From positions 1 to 46,947 of the forward strand of contig NZ_LFQR01000133.1 of the NCBI RefSeq assembly GCF_001182895.1: a DNA stretch of 46,947 bases, written 5' to 3'. The position numbers and the translations under genes were made by a program. Each line of letters begins with the position of its first letter. Position 1 is the first letter of the stretch. The notes below the pieces were generated by a model. It made no database searches. It saw nothing but the letters and a program-made list of their open reading frames with translations, and was not told the DNA's origin. Shown piece after piece: positions 8,934 to 16,680 of the stretch. This stretch comes from Frateuria defendens. Its GTDB lineage: Bacteria > Pseudomonadota > Gammaproteobacteria > Xanthomonadales > Rhodanobacteraceae.

Positions 8934-9806
8934 ATGATCGCCGCGTTGCTCAAGTGGATCGTGCCGTGGGAATTCTCCTGGACGTTCCTGGCCGTGTTCC
9001 TGCCGGCCTGCGTGCTGTACTGGCGCGGCAGCCGCCGGCTCGCGGTGAGCGCCGGGCGGCGGTTCGCGTTCTGGGCCGGCATGGCGACGGTCTACCTCAC
9101 CCTGCACACCTATTTCGACTACTACGCCGAGCACGAATTCTTCATGCACCGCATCCAGCAGGTGCTGCTGCATCACCTGGCGCCGCTGGTGATCGTGGCC
9201 TCCTATCCGGGCACGGTGCTGCGCGCGGGCCTGCCGCTGGCCTGGCGCGCGCGCGCGCTGCGGCCGCTGGCGCGCGCGTGGCCGTGGCGCATGGCAACGG
9301 GCGTGCTGCTGAACCCGGCGCTGGTCACGCTGCTGTTCGTGGCCTTCGTGCTGGTATGGCTGCTCCCCGCGATGCAGACGCTGGCGATGCTGGACTGGCG
9401 CATCTACCGGCTGATGAACGGGTCGATGCTGGCCAGCGGCTTCGCCTACTGGTCGCTGACGCTCGACCACCGGCCGCATCCGCCCGGCCGCATGGCGGTA
9501 GGCATGCGCGTGCTCTCGCCCGGCATCACGATGACGCCGCAGATCCTCGCCGGCGCCTACATCACCTTCGCCAGGGCCGACCTCTACCCGATCTTCGAGA
9601 TCTGCGGCCGCGCCTTCGACTTCAACGTGCTCACCGGACAGCTGCTCGGCGGCCTGATCATCTGGGTGCCGGCGGCCCTGGTCGAGGTGTCCGGCGCGCT
9701 GCTGGCGCTGCGCAACTGGCTGCGGCTCTCGCGCAACGGGCGCTTGCGCAAGCGCGCCGGGCCACCCCGGACGGGCGGGGCCGCCGGGGCGGCGAGGCAC
9801 CGCTGA
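8934..9806 (+). CDS. ctaG: Cytochrome c oxidase assembly protein, CtaG (caa3-type) family
   Basis: Integral membrane protein of 290 residues with about seven hydrophobic segments. It shows the His-rich helices of the family (HTYFDYYAEHEFFMHRIQQ, LLHHLAPLVIV) and the later MTPQILAGAYITF segment. Family knowledge: caa3-type CtaG proteins assist copper insertion or assembly of heme-copper oxidases. The job is supported by the SCO and PCuAC genes on the opposite strand immediately after. It follows gldG by 79 bp on the same strand and could share its transcript. Confidence 0.88.
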   Translation: MIAALLKWIVPWEFSWTFLAVFLPACVLYWRGSRRLAVSAGRRFAFWAGMATVYLTLHTYFDYYAEHEFFMHRIQQVLLHHLAPLVIVASYPGTVLRAGLPLAWRARALRPLARAWPWRMATGVLLNPALVTLLFVAFVLVWLLPAMQTLAMLDWRIYRLMNGSMLASGFAYWSLTLDHRPHPPGRMAVGMRVLSPGITMTPQILAGAYITFARADLYPIFEICGRAFDFNVLTGQLLGGLIIWVPAALVEVSGALLALRNWLRLSRNGRLRKRAGPPRTGGAAGAARHR

Positions 9807-9882
9807 GCGCCAGGCCGCGGGCGGCCTGCTGCCATGCGGCCCGAAGTCCTGAGGGGTGGCGTCGTGCGTGGCGGCCGTGCCG

Positions 9883-9900
9883 GTCGATCATGGGATCGAC
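9883..9900. terminator. Hairpin between convergent ctaG and PCuAC genes
   Basis: A perfect 7-bp stem (GTCGATC/GATCGAC) with a 4-nt loop lies in the 98-bp convergent gap, 4 nt beyond the PCuAC stop. It could act in both directions, but there is no U-tract, so termination is only possible, not shown. Confidence 0.35.
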
Positions 9901-9904
9901 ACGC

Positions 9905-10363
9905 TCAACCGCCGTCGGCGGGCCCCGTCGCATTCGCCGGGCGGGCGAGGAAGCCCGCGTCGAGCGTGCTGCCGTCGGCGAAGTGCAGGCGGATCGTCAC
10001 CGTCTGGCCGGCCTGCACCGGCTGCGTCGCCTCCATCAGCATCAGGTGATAGCCGCCGGGGGCCAGCGCGACCGTGCCGTGGGCGGGAATGTCCAGCGAC
10101 GCCACCGCGTTCATCCGCGCCATGCCGGTCTCGCTGGTGCTCCGGTGCAGCATCACGTGGCCGTAGGCGGGGCTGCTGGCCTCGCGCAGCACGACAGGCC
10201 GGTCGGCATCGTTGCGCAGGACGACGTAGCCGCCCGCGGGCAGGCCGGCGGGAAGCAGGCGGATCCAGGCGCCCCCGGCATGCACGTGGTCGGCCTGGGC
10301 GGCGTGCGCGCCGCCGGCGCCGAGCAGGCCAGCGAGCAGTGCGGGCAGGGCGCGTCGGATCAT
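9905..10363 (-). CDS. Periplasmic PCuAC-type copper chaperone
   Basis: Exported Cu(I) chaperone of 152 residues that delivers copper to the CuA/CuB centres of cytochrome oxidase, normally with SCO proteins. The signal peptide ends near AHA/A at ~21. The copper motif H-x10-M-x21-H-x-M is complete: His73, Met84, His106 and Met108, the last two in GGYHLMLM. Its ATG overlaps the SCO stop in an ATGA (10360-10363), so the two products are coupled. The tail after ~142 is short and low complexity. Confidence 0.94.
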   Translation of the reverse strand: MIRRALPALLAGLLGAGGAHAAQADHVHAGGAWIRLLPAGLPAGGYVVLRNDADRPVVLREASSPAYGHVMLHRSTSETGMARMNAVASLDIPAHGTVALAPGGYHLMLMEATQPVQAGQTVTIRLHFADGSTLDAGFLARPANATGPADGG

Positions 10364-10986
10364 GGTCGGGCTCCGGCTCCGGTGGTGGCGAGCAGCAGGT
10401 GCAGGTCGTGCACCAGGTCGTCCTGCGGCGTGGACGGGGTGGCGATCAGGCGCGCCTTGCCGGCGCGGTCGAACACGTAGATGGCCGAGCTGTGGCTGAC
10501 CTCGTAGCGGCCCTCGCCCTGGTCCGGCTCGCGGGTGAAGGCGGAGCGGTAGCGCTTGCTCAGCGCCTCGATCGCACGTGGCGTGCCGGTGAGGCCCACC
10601 GCGCGCGGGTCGAACGCGGAGACGTAGGCGTGCATCACCGGCGGCGTGTCGCGCGCCGGGTCCACGCTCACGAACAGGATGCGCGCGCCGTCGGCCAGCG
10701 GCCCCAGGCGCTGCATCGTCACGTGCAGCTGGGCCAGGGTGAGCGGGCACACGTCCGGGCAGTGCGTGTAGCCGAAGTACAGCAGCACCACCTTGCCGCG
10801 GTAGTCGGCGCCGGTGGCGGCCTTGCCCTGGTCGTCGGTGAGCGCGAAGTCGAGGTCGGGCATGTGGCCGCCGATGTCGATCAGCCGCCACGGGGCGGCC
10901 TCGCGCTGGCAGGCGGCGAGCAGCAGCGCGAGCGCCAGCAGCAGCGCGACGGACAGGAGGCGGGCAGATCGCTGGAACGGCTTCAT
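10360..10986 (-). CDS. SCO1/SenC family copper-binding lipoprotein
   Basis: Thioredoxin-fold copper chaperone/thiol oxidoreductase of 208 residues for cytochrome oxidase CuA assembly. The N-terminal signal ends in a lipobox (LLAAC, Cys26), so the protein should be membrane-tethered. The copper ligands are Cys76 and Cys80 in HCPDVCPLT and His165 in YEVSHSSAIYVFD. The gene is first in a two-gene operon with the PCuAC chaperone. Start ATG 10986 is chosen because it begins directly with the signal peptide. Confidence 0.94.
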   Translation of the reverse strand: MKPFQRSARLLSVALLLALALLLAACQREAAPWRLIDIGGHMPDLDFALTDDQGKAATGADYRGKVVLLYFGYTHCPDVCPLTLAQLHVTMQRLGPLADGARILFVSVDPARDTPPVMHAYVSAFDPRAVGLTGTPRAIEALSKRYRSAFTREPDQGEGRYEVSHSSAIYVFDRAGKARLIATPSTPQDDLVHDLHLLLATTGAGARP

Positions 10987-11068
10987 GCGAGAATCGGCGG
11001 GGAGTACCTCCACCAGCATACGACAGCCCTGCCGCTGGAACCGCGCGCGCGGGGCGTGGCGACAAGCG

Positions 11069-11491
11069 ATGCCATCGACTCCCCGTTCATCGACTTCCGG
11101 CCCGTCCACTTCCGGCCCGGCCACTCCCGGCAACCGCCAGCGCCTGCTGGTCGCCGCCGCGGGCGCCAGCGCCGTGCTGCTCGGCGCCTTCGGCGCGCAC
11201 GCCTTGCGCGGCACGCTGGACGACGCCCACCGCGAGTTGTGGCACACCGCGGTGCAGTACCACTTCTGGCACGCGCTGGCCCTGGCGCTCGCCGTGCTCG
11301 GCGCGCGCGGGCGCGCCGGGCGCGTGGCCGTCGTGGCCCTCGCGCTGGGCATCGTGCTGTTCAGCGGCAGCCTTTATGCCTTGGCATTGGGCGCACCGCG
11401 CTGGACGGGCCTCGTCACGCCGTTCGGCGGCATCGCCTTCATCGTCGGCTGGATCGCGCTGGGGCTCGGGGCGGTGCGCCGGGCGGATTGA
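11069..11491 (+). CDS. DUF423 small membrane protein
   Basis: Four-helix membrane protein of 140 residues matching DUF423 (YgdD-like): GASAVLLGAFGAHAL near the N-terminus, then HTAVQYHFWHALALA and the final FGGIAFIVGWIALGL. Function unknown. The first ~22 residues are Ser/Thr/Pro-rich and coded by a 15-bp tandem repeat (11093-11131); no later ATG or GTG would remove this extension while keeping the fold. Divergent from the SCO gene across 82 bp. Confidence 0.85.
   Translation: MPSTPRSSTSGPSTSGPATPGNRQRLLVAAAGASAVLLGAFGAHALRGTLDDAHRELWHTAVQYHFWHALALALAVLGARGRAGRVAVVALALGIVLFSGSLYALALGAPRWTGLVTPFGGIAFIVGWIALGLGAVRRAD
11093..11131 (+). repeat. 15-bp tandem repeat in the 5' end of the DUF423 gene
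   Basis: Two 15-bp units (11093-11107 and 11108-11122, one mismatch) and a partial third. They encode the Ser/Thr/Gly/Pro extension of the DUF423 protein. Confidence 0.7.
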
Positions 11492-11534
11492 GCGCTGTCA
11501 TCGCGCCGTCATCGCGGCCGGGGAGGATGCCGGC

Positions 11535-11930
11535 ATGCGAGGCCTGTTTCCCGATCGTTCGAGGTTGCGCCTGCCGTCGCCGTGGCGGTGGGGGAGTGCG
11601 CTCGCGCTCGCGTTCGAGCTGGCGGCGGGGGCGGGCACGACCTTGGCCTGGGCGTCCGCGGGCGGGCAGGACGAGGCGGTGTCGTTCCGCCCCGTCGTGC
11701 ACTGGCGCGACGCCGGCTACGACTGGCTGCTGGTGGCGGCTGCCGATACCGACGAGGTGGTGGTCTACGATGCCGCCGACGGCCGTCCGCTGCGCCGGTT
11801 GGGGCGCGAGGCCGGGCTGGCGGACGTGGAGCGCGTGGTGCTGCGGGACCGTGGCTTGCTGGTGCTGGGGCGTGACCGGCCCCGAGTGGTGCGGCTGCCG
11901 CAGTTGGAGGTTGCGGTGGCCGCGCGCTGA
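11535..11930 (+). CDS. Hypothetical exported or anchored protein, propeller-like repeat
   Basis: Protein of 131 residues not assigned to a family. Residues ~18-40 are hydrophobic and could be a signal peptide or anchor. The remainder has two short strand-rich segments (YDWLLVAAADTDEVVVYDAADG; VVLRDRGLLVLGRDRPRVVRL) that look like beta-propeller blades, too few for a closed propeller. It may be a fragment or a small orphan. The start has GGGGAGG just upstream (about 11519-11525), supporting translation. It lies 43 nt after the DUF423 gene. Confidence 0.6.
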   Translation: MRGLFPDRSRLRLPSPWRWGSALALAFELAAGAGTTLAWASAGGQDEAVSFRPVVHWRDAGYDWLLVAAADTDEVVVYDAADGRPLRRLGREAGLADVERVVLRDRGLLVLGRDRPRVVRLPQLEVAVAAR

Positions 11931-12178
11931 GGAGGCGGTGTTCGCGCGAGCGCAGAACATGCTTGCCTCACTGCGCTTGCTCATCGTTCCAGTGCAGGCC
12001 GGACAAGCGCACAGAACGTTCGAAGGATGGCCCCGCAGGGGCGAGCGAAGCGAGTCACCCGGTGCCGCATGTCTGGGTAGGGGACCCCTCGAAGAGCGAA
12101 GAGCTGGAAGAAAGAAAGCGCGCGCGGGATGGCCTTCTGCCGAGGGCTTTCACGGGATGACGTGGCGTGGAGCGGCGC

Positions 12179-12367
12179 TCAGTCCTTGTCGTCCTCCACC
12201 GGCGCCGACTGGCCGGGTTTCAGCCGCCCGTTCTTGCGCAGCGCCTCGCGCAGCACGTATTCGATCTGCGCGTTGAGGCTGCGCAGCTCGTCTTCGGACC
12301 AGCGCTGCATGGCTTCCAGCACGGCCGCGCTGATGCGCAGCGGGTAGGCTTTTTTCTCGGCCGCCAT
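12179..12367 (-). CDS. Small ribbon-helix-helix (Arc-like) DNA-binding protein
   Basis: Protein of 62 residues with an Arc/MetJ-type ribbon-helix-helix fold: the strand KKAYPLRIS (5-13), helix A (AAVLEAMQRWSEDE) and helix B (SLNAQIEYVLREALRKNG), then an acidic tail. Arc-like dimers bind DNA with the paired strand and often occupy tandem sites as tetramers. It is third in a minus-strand operon after the SPFH gene and a 23-residue peptide gene, 6 bp behind the latter. It may regulate the operon through the tandem GATATCAA sites at 13349-13367; that is inference. Confidence 0.85.
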   Translation of the reverse strand: MAAEKKAYPLRISAAVLEAMQRWSEDELRSLNAQIEYVLREALRKNGRLKPGQSAPVEDDKD

Positions 12368-12373
12368 GCGTAC

Positions 12374-12445
12374 TCAGTGGGCGCGGCGCCGACGCATCGC
12401 GGCGGCGATGATGGCGATGATCACGGCAACGGTTCCGGCGGTCAT
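12374..12445 (-). CDS. 23-residue single-pass membrane peptide
   Basis: Tiny gene, ATG to TGA, for a peptide with a short polar start (MTAGTV), about 11 hydrophobic residues rich in Ile/Val/Ala and a basic end (MRRRRAH). This fits a small membrane peptide with a positive-inside C-terminus. The ribosome site is the strongest in the neighbourhood: AAGGAGG 6 nt upstream, beginning right at the SPFH stop codon (12458-12460). The gene fits exactly between the SPFH and RHH genes (12-bp and 6-bp gaps). Function unknown; it might modulate the SPFH protein. A chance ORF with so good a Shine-Dalgarno and so exact a fit is unlikely. Confidence 0.7.
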   Translation of the reverse strand: MTAGTVAVIIAIIAAAMRRRRAH

Positions 12446-12457
12446 GCGCAGCCTCCT

Positions 12458-13318
12458 TCAGTGGTAGAGCGTGCCGGCGTTGACCACCGGCTGGGTGCTG
12501 CGGTCGCCGCACAGCACCACCAGCAGGTTGCTGACCATCGCCGCCTTGCGTTCCTCGTCCAGCTGCACCACGCCCTGCGCGCGCAACCGCTCCAGCGCCA
12601 TGCCGACCATGCCCACCGCGCCCTCCACGATGCGTTCGCGCGCGGCCACGATGGCGCCGGCCTGCTGGCGCTGCAGCATGGCCTGGGCGATCTCCTGCGC
12701 GTAGGCGAGGTGGCTGATGCGCGCCTCGATCACCTGCACGCCGGCCTTCTGCAACCGGGCCTGGATCTCGTCGCGCAGGTGGTCGTTGATCGCCTCGCCG
12801 TGGCTGCGCAGCGCGGGCAGGCCCTCGTCGCGGGCGTCGTAGGGGTAGCTCTGCGCCATCTGCCGCAACGCCGACTCGCTCTGGATGTGCACGAAGTTCT
12901 CGTAGTCGTCCACGCAGAACACCGCCTCGGCGCTGTCGAACACCTGCCACACCACCACCGCGGCGATCTCGATCGGGTTGCCGTCGCTGTCGTTCACCTT
13001 GAGCTTGCCGCTCTCGAAGTTGCGCACGCGCAGCGAGAGGCGCTGCTTGCTGTAGAACGGGTTGGTCCAGCGCAGGCCCTCCGCGCGGGCGGTGCCGGCG
13101 TACTTGCCGAACAGCTGCAGCACCTGGCCCTCGTTGGGCGCGACCTGGAAGAAGCCTTTTAGCGCGAAGCCGGCGAGGCCCAGCACGACCACGCCGGCGG
13201 CGAGGTGCCAGATGGCCTCGCCGGCGGTGATCACCAGCCACGCTCCCAATGCGGCCAACGCCAGGCAGGCCAGCACGAAAGGAATGCCGGGAATCGAAAA
13301 ACCGTTGCGCTCGTTCAT
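12458..13318 (-). CDS. SPFH/Band 7 domain membrane protein
   Basis: Protein of 286 residues. Two hydrophobic segments (about 10-32 and 36-54) precede an SPFH/prohibitin domain (about 57-230: [59 protein letters not shown]), then helical repeats rich in Arg/Glu/Ala ([21 protein letters not shown]). Such proteins scaffold membrane microdomains or control membrane proteases; no NfeD or protease partner gene is nearby. Start ATG 13318 has AGGGAGA upstream. It leads an operon with the 23-aa peptide and the RHH protein, behind a near-consensus sigma70 promoter. Confidence 0.93.
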   Translation of the reverse strand: MNERNGFSIPGIPFVLACLALAALGAWLVITAGEAIWHLAAGVVVLGLAGFALKGFFQVAPNEGQVLQLFGKYAGTARAEGLRWTNPFYSKQRLSLRVRNFESGKLKVNDSDGNPIEIAAVVVWQVFDSAEAVFCVDDYENFVHIQSESALRQMAQSYPYDARDEGLPALRSHGEAINDHLRDEIQARLQKAGVQVIEARISHLAYAQEIAQAMLQRQQAGAIVAARERIVEGAVGMVGMALERLRAQGVVQLDEERKAAMVSNLLVVLCGDRSTQPVVNAGTLYH

Positions 13319-13344
13319 GGTGTCCGTCTCCCTGAAGAGCGCAA

Positions 13345-13374
13345 ATTAGATATCAAAAAGATATCAATTTTCAA
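13345..13374 (-). promoter_or_regulatory. Sigma70-type promoter of the SPFH operon with tandem GATATCAA operator
   Basis: Reading the minus strand, TTGAAA (13374-13369) and TCTAAT (13350-13345) are separated by 18 bp; each differs from consensus at one position. The spacer holds two direct repeats, GATATCAA on the plus strand at 13349-13356 and 13360-13367, spaced 11 bp start to start. This is a strikingly AT-rich island in GC-rich DNA. A repressor bound there would block RNA polymerase; the operon's own ribbon-helix-helix protein is the obvious candidate. The leader before the start codon at 13318 would be only ~20 nt. Confidence 0.7.
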
Positions 13375-13383
13375 GTGCCGCTT

Positions 13384-14895
13384 TCAGGGGCCGGCGGCGC
13401 CGGCTCCGGAAGGCGCCGCGACGGCCGGCGCGGTGCCGAGGGTGTCCATCAGGTCCGCGCTGGGCGCGACGCGGTCGATGCGCAGGTTGCCGAACATCCG
13501 CGCCGCGGCGAAGAAGCGGGCCGGGTCGCCGTCGCCGACAGCCAGCGCGATGTGGGTGGCGTCGAAGCGGCGCAGGGCGGCGTCGTAGCTCTCCCAGCGC
13601 CCGTCCACCCAGGCCTGCACCCAGGCGTGCGGCACGAACACGCGCAGCACGCCGCTGTAGCGGTCGGCGTAGACCATGCCGCTGACCACGCGCGTGGGCA
13701 CGCCCGCGGCGCGGCCGAGCGCGGCGAGCAGCACGGCGTATTCGGTGCAGTCGCCCTTGCGGGTGCGCGCCACCTCCAGCGCGGAGGCGTAGCCGACGTC
13801 CAGGCCGTATTCGGTGATGTAGTCGCTGACGAAGCTGCGCAGCCGCCGCATGCGGTTGCGGTCGTCGCGCGCCTTGCCGGCGGCCTGGATCGCCAGCTGG
13901 CGGATCTCGGGGGCGTCGGACTGCAGCCAGTCGGTGGGCTGGCGGTCCAGCGCGGTGGGCGGCGATTCGCTGCCGCGCCGCGCATGGCCGATGTGCAGCA
14001 GCCACTGGCCGTCGCCCAGCGGCACCACCCGCTGCTCGTCGGTCGCCACGAACGGCTGCGGGAGGTCGCCGCGCACGTGCATGCGGTAGCTGAGCGGCAC
14101 GGCGCGCAGGTTGGGTGTGAGCGGGCGCGGCGAGCCGACCATCGCGGCGCGGAACATGTCCACCCGCTGCGTCGGCGCCTGCGCGCAGGCGCGGCTGCAG
14201 GCGAGCATCTCCAGCGGCTGGCCGACCATCGCCATGCGACCCTTGCGGGCGATGCCGCGATCGTCGAGCCACACTTCCACCGTCTGCATGCCGCCGGCCA
14301 GCATCAGATGCTGCCGCTGGTGGCTGAGCGTCTCGGGGCCGTCGGGCAGCGCGACCCGCTCTTCGCCCAGCACCTCGGTGTCCACCGTGACCACCTGCTG
14401 GCTGCCCGGGTCGAACTGGCGCACGCTGTAACGGGTGCCGGGGCGGCGGCCGGCGGCCTGCATGGCGCGGCGCAGGCCCTCGAACATCAGCGCGTCGGCG
14501 GGCAGGGCCAGTTCGGTGCTGCGCGACAGGCCGGCCACGCTGGTGGTGACCGCGAAGCGGCCCGGCGCGAGCAGCCGGCCTTCCGTGCTGTTGGCGGCGG
14601 CCGACAGTGTGTTGCTGGCGGCGAAGCCGCGCGGCGAGCCGTCCAGGCCCTCCACCGTGCGGCTCATGCTGCCGAGCCTGAGCGTGGTGCCGACGCGGTT
14701 GAGTTCGAGGATCAGCGTCTGGGTGGTGGTGACGGCGTCGCCTTCGCGCCGGCGCTCGATCTGGAGCGAGCCGATCTTGCGCCCGCTGAGCAGCACGCTC
14801 ATCCAGATCGTCTCGCTGTCCGGTTCGGCGGCGGGGGCGACCGGAGCGAGAGCGAGGCAGGCGAGCACCAGCAGCGTGGCGATCCGGCGAAGCAT
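13384..14895 (-). CDS. Secreted transglutaminase-like cysteine protein
   Basis: Exported protein of 503 residues. A signal peptide (1-~22) ends in APAA. The N-terminal two thirds form a strand-rich region without a recognised domain. The C-terminal part is a transglutaminase-like domain with a complete triad: Cys383 in [17 protein letters not shown], His423 in [10 protein letters not shown] and Asp438 in WESYDAA. In bacteria such domains act as peptidases or amide-bond enzymes; the substrate here is unknown. It is divergent from purT across ~109 bp. The start at 14895 is chosen because the signal peptide begins there. Confidence 0.88.
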   Translation of the reverse strand: MLRRIATLLVLACLALAPVAPAAEPDSETIWMSVLLSGRKIGSLQIERRREGDAVTTTQTLILELNRVGTTLRLGSMSRTVEGLDGSPRGFAASNTLSAAANSTEGRLLAPGRFAVTTSVAGLSRSTELALPADALMFEGLRRAMQAAGRRPGTRYSVRQFDPGSQQVVTVDTEVLGEERVALPDGPETLSHQRQHLMLAGGMQTVEVWLDDRGIARKGRMAMVGQPLEMLACSRACAQAPTQRVDMFRAAMVGSPRPLTPNLRAVPLSYRMHVRGDLPQPFVATDEQRVVPLGDGQWLLHIGHARRGSESPPTALDRQPTDWLQSDAPEIRQLAIQAAGKARDDRNRMRRLRSFVSDYITEYGLDVGYASALEVARTRKGDCTEYAVLLAALGRAAGVPTRVVSGMVYADRYSGVLRVFVPHAWVQAWVDGRWESYDAALRRFDATHIALAVGDGDPARFFAAARMFGNLRIDRVAPSADLMDTLGTAPAVAAPSGAGAAGP

Positions 14896-14970
14896 GCGGC
14901 GATTCCGGTCGGGGACAGGCGCAGTGGAATCCCCGCCGCGCCGTTCGTCAATGCGCAGTGCATCGCACCG

Positions 14971-14999
14971 TACAATGGCGTTTTTGTCGCGCCCGGAGA
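14971..14999 (+). promoter_or_regulatory. Candidate -10 element and ribosome site of purT
   Basis: TACAAT at 14971-14976 is a good -10 hexamer; the -35 region 17 bp upstream is weak. GGAGA (14995-14999) lies 5 nt before the purT ATG at 15005 and fixes that start. The same TACAAT element precedes rsmC (27102-27107). Confidence 0.5.
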
Positions 15000-15004
15000 A
15001 CCCC

Positions 15005-16186
15005 ATGAAGCCGTTCGGCACGCCCCATTCCGACCACACCCTGCGCGTGCTGCTGCTCGGCTCGGGCGAGCTCGGCAAGGAGGTGGCGATCGAGCTGCAG
15101 CGCCTGGCGGTGGAGGTGGTGGCGGTGGATCGCTACGCCGATGCGCCGGCGATGCAGGTGGCCCATCGTAGCCATGTGATCGACATGCTCGACGGCGCCG
15201 CGCTGCGCGCGCTGATCGAGCAGGAGCGGCCGGACCTGGTGGTGCCCGAGATCGAGGCCATCCACACGCCCACCCTGGTCGAGCTGGAGCAGGGCGGCCT
15301 CAAGGTGGTGCCCACCGCGCGCGCTGCCTGGCTCACCATGAACCGCGAGGGCATCCGCCGCCTGGCCGCCGAGGAACTGGGCCTGCCCACTTCGCCCTAC
15401 CGCTTCTGCGACAGCGAGGCGGCATACCGCGAGGCCGCCGCCGCGCTCGGCTACCCGTTCGTGGTGAAGCCGGTGATGAGCTCCTCGGGCAAGGGGCAGA
15501 GCGTGGTGCGCGACGCCTCGCAGCTCGAGCCGGCCTGGAACTACGCGCAATCCGGCGGCCGCGCGGGGCAGGGCCGGGTGATCGTGGAGGGCTTCGTCGA
15601 TTTCGACTACGAGATCACCCTGCTCACCGTGCGCCACAAGGACGGCACCCGCTTCTGCGCGCCCATCGGCCATCGCCAGGAGGATGGCGACTACCGCGAG
15701 TCCTGGCAGCCGCAGCCGATGAGCGAGGTGGCGCTGGCCGAGGCCGAGCGGCAGGCGGCGGCGATCACCGCCGCGCTGGGCGGCTGGGGCGTGTTCGGCG
15801 TGGAGTGCTTCGTGAAGGGCGACGCGGTGATCTTCTCCGAGGTGAGCCCGCGCCCGCACGACACCGGCCTGGTCACGCTGATCTCGCAGGATCTCTCCGA
15901 GTTCGCCCTGCACGCACGCGCCATCCTCGGCCTGCCGGTGCCGGCGATCCGCCAGTTCGGCCCGGCGGCCTCGTGCGCGGTGCTGGCCGAGGGCGAAGGT
16001 AGCGCGCCGCGCTACCACGGCGTGGCCGAGGCGCTGGCCGAGCCGGACACCCAGCTGCGCCTGTTCGGCAAGCCGACGGTGAAGGGCCGCCGGCGCATGG
16101 CGGTGACGCTGGCGCGCGACGCGGACGTGGAGGCGGCCAAGGCCAAGGCGATCCGCGCGGCGCAGCGGCTGAAGGTGGAACTGTAG
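15005..16186 (+). CDS. purT: Formate-dependent phosphoribosylglycinamide formyltransferase PurT
   Basis: Cytoplasmic ATP-grasp enzyme of 393 residues, the usual length (E. coli 392). It converts GAR, formate and ATP to FGAR in purine biosynthesis, bypassing the folate-dependent PurN step. Visible family motifs: the N-terminal loop [47 protein letters not shown], the ATP-binding [28 protein letters not shown] and the catalytic loop [13 protein letters not shown]. It is a single gene with its own promoter-like element and no purine-pathway neighbours. Confidence 0.97.
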   Translation: MKPFGTPHSDHTLRVLLLGSGELGKEVAIELQRLAVEVVAVDRYADAPAMQVAHRSHVIDMLDGAALRALIEQERPDLVVPEIEAIHTPTLVELEQGGLKVVPTARAAWLTMNREGIRRLAAEELGLPTSPYRFCDSEAAYREAAAALGYPFVVKPVMSSSGKGQSVVRDASQLEPAWNYAQSGGRAGQGRVIVEGFVDFDYEITLLTVRHKDGTRFCAPIGHRQEDGDYRESWQPQPMSEVALAEAERQAAAITAALGGWGVFGVECFVKGDAVIFSEVSPRPHDTGLVTLISQDLSEFALHARAILGLPVPAIRQFGPAASCAVLAEGEGSAPRYHGVAEALAEPDTQLRLFGKPTVKGRRRMAVTLARDADVEAAKAKAIRAAQRLKVEL

Positions 16187-16379
16187 CCGCGTCCGTGGCC
16201 GCGTGAGCGGCGTTGCGCAGGCGGCCATGCACATTGGGCATGGCCACGCGCAAGCCGATGGCGCCGTTTGAAACCCTCGCGGCCCTGGCGTCGCCGATCC
16301 AGGCGACGAGGCGGCGAACGGCCGGGGCGAGCCGCTGCTCACCGCCGGGGGTGATGCTGGGCGACGACCTGGAGGGAAC

Positions 16380-16672
16380 ATGGCCTGCTTCCTGTTCAAG
16401 CTGCTCCCGCCGCGTCCGGGTTTTCCGGGCGACATGACCGAGGCGGAGGCGGGCGCGATGCGCGAGCACGTGGCCTACTGGTCCGCTCTGGTGCAGCAGG
16501 GCCGGGCGATCGCCTTCGGGCCCGTGCCGATCCGCGCGGCGCCTACGGCATCGGCATTCTCTCGCTGGAGGAGGGCGCCGATCCGCAGCGCCTGGCGGAG
16601 GACGACCCGGTGATCCGCGCCGGCTTCGGCTTCGAGATCCATCCGATGCCGCGCGTCGTCGCACGGGTGTAG
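16380..16672 (+). pseudogene. YciI-family protein gene broken by a single-base frameshift
   Basis: A strong ribosome site (GGAGGG, 16371-16376) precedes an ATG at 16380. The first frame reads like a YciI-family protein (MACFLFKLLPPRPGFPGDMT, then REHVAYWSALVQQGRAIAFGPV) and then becomes nonsense. The sensible continuation (DPRGAYGIGILSLEEGA...DPVIRAGFGFEIHPMPRVVARV, stop 16670-16672) is in the next frame. Restoring one G between 16526 and 16527 would join them as a 97-residue protein of normal length. It could be a real recent mutation or a sequencing error; the second half is not yet decayed. Confidence 0.85.
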
Positions 16673-16680
16673 CGGGGGCG

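Noticed and set aside
8851-8937. 28-codon ORF between gldG and ctaG, overlapping both
   Set aside because: Translates to Arg/Pro/Gly/Ala without hydrophobic or structural pattern and has no ribosome site, unlike the 23-codon ORF at 12374.
6899-9082. 727-codon minus-strand frame across gldG
   Set aside because: Antisense shadow, rich in His, Gln and Arg; gldG has clear family motifs.
11931-12178. Possible gene or RNA in the convergent gap after the 131-aa orphan
   Set aside because: No frame with a start and sensible composition, no stable hairpin with a U-tract and no tRNA-like folding pattern visible by eye.
14896-15004. Purine riboswitch or PurR operator upstream of purT
   Set aside because: No conserved riboswitch core or PurR-like palindrome is visible in the 109-bp gap; only a -10 element and a ribosome site.
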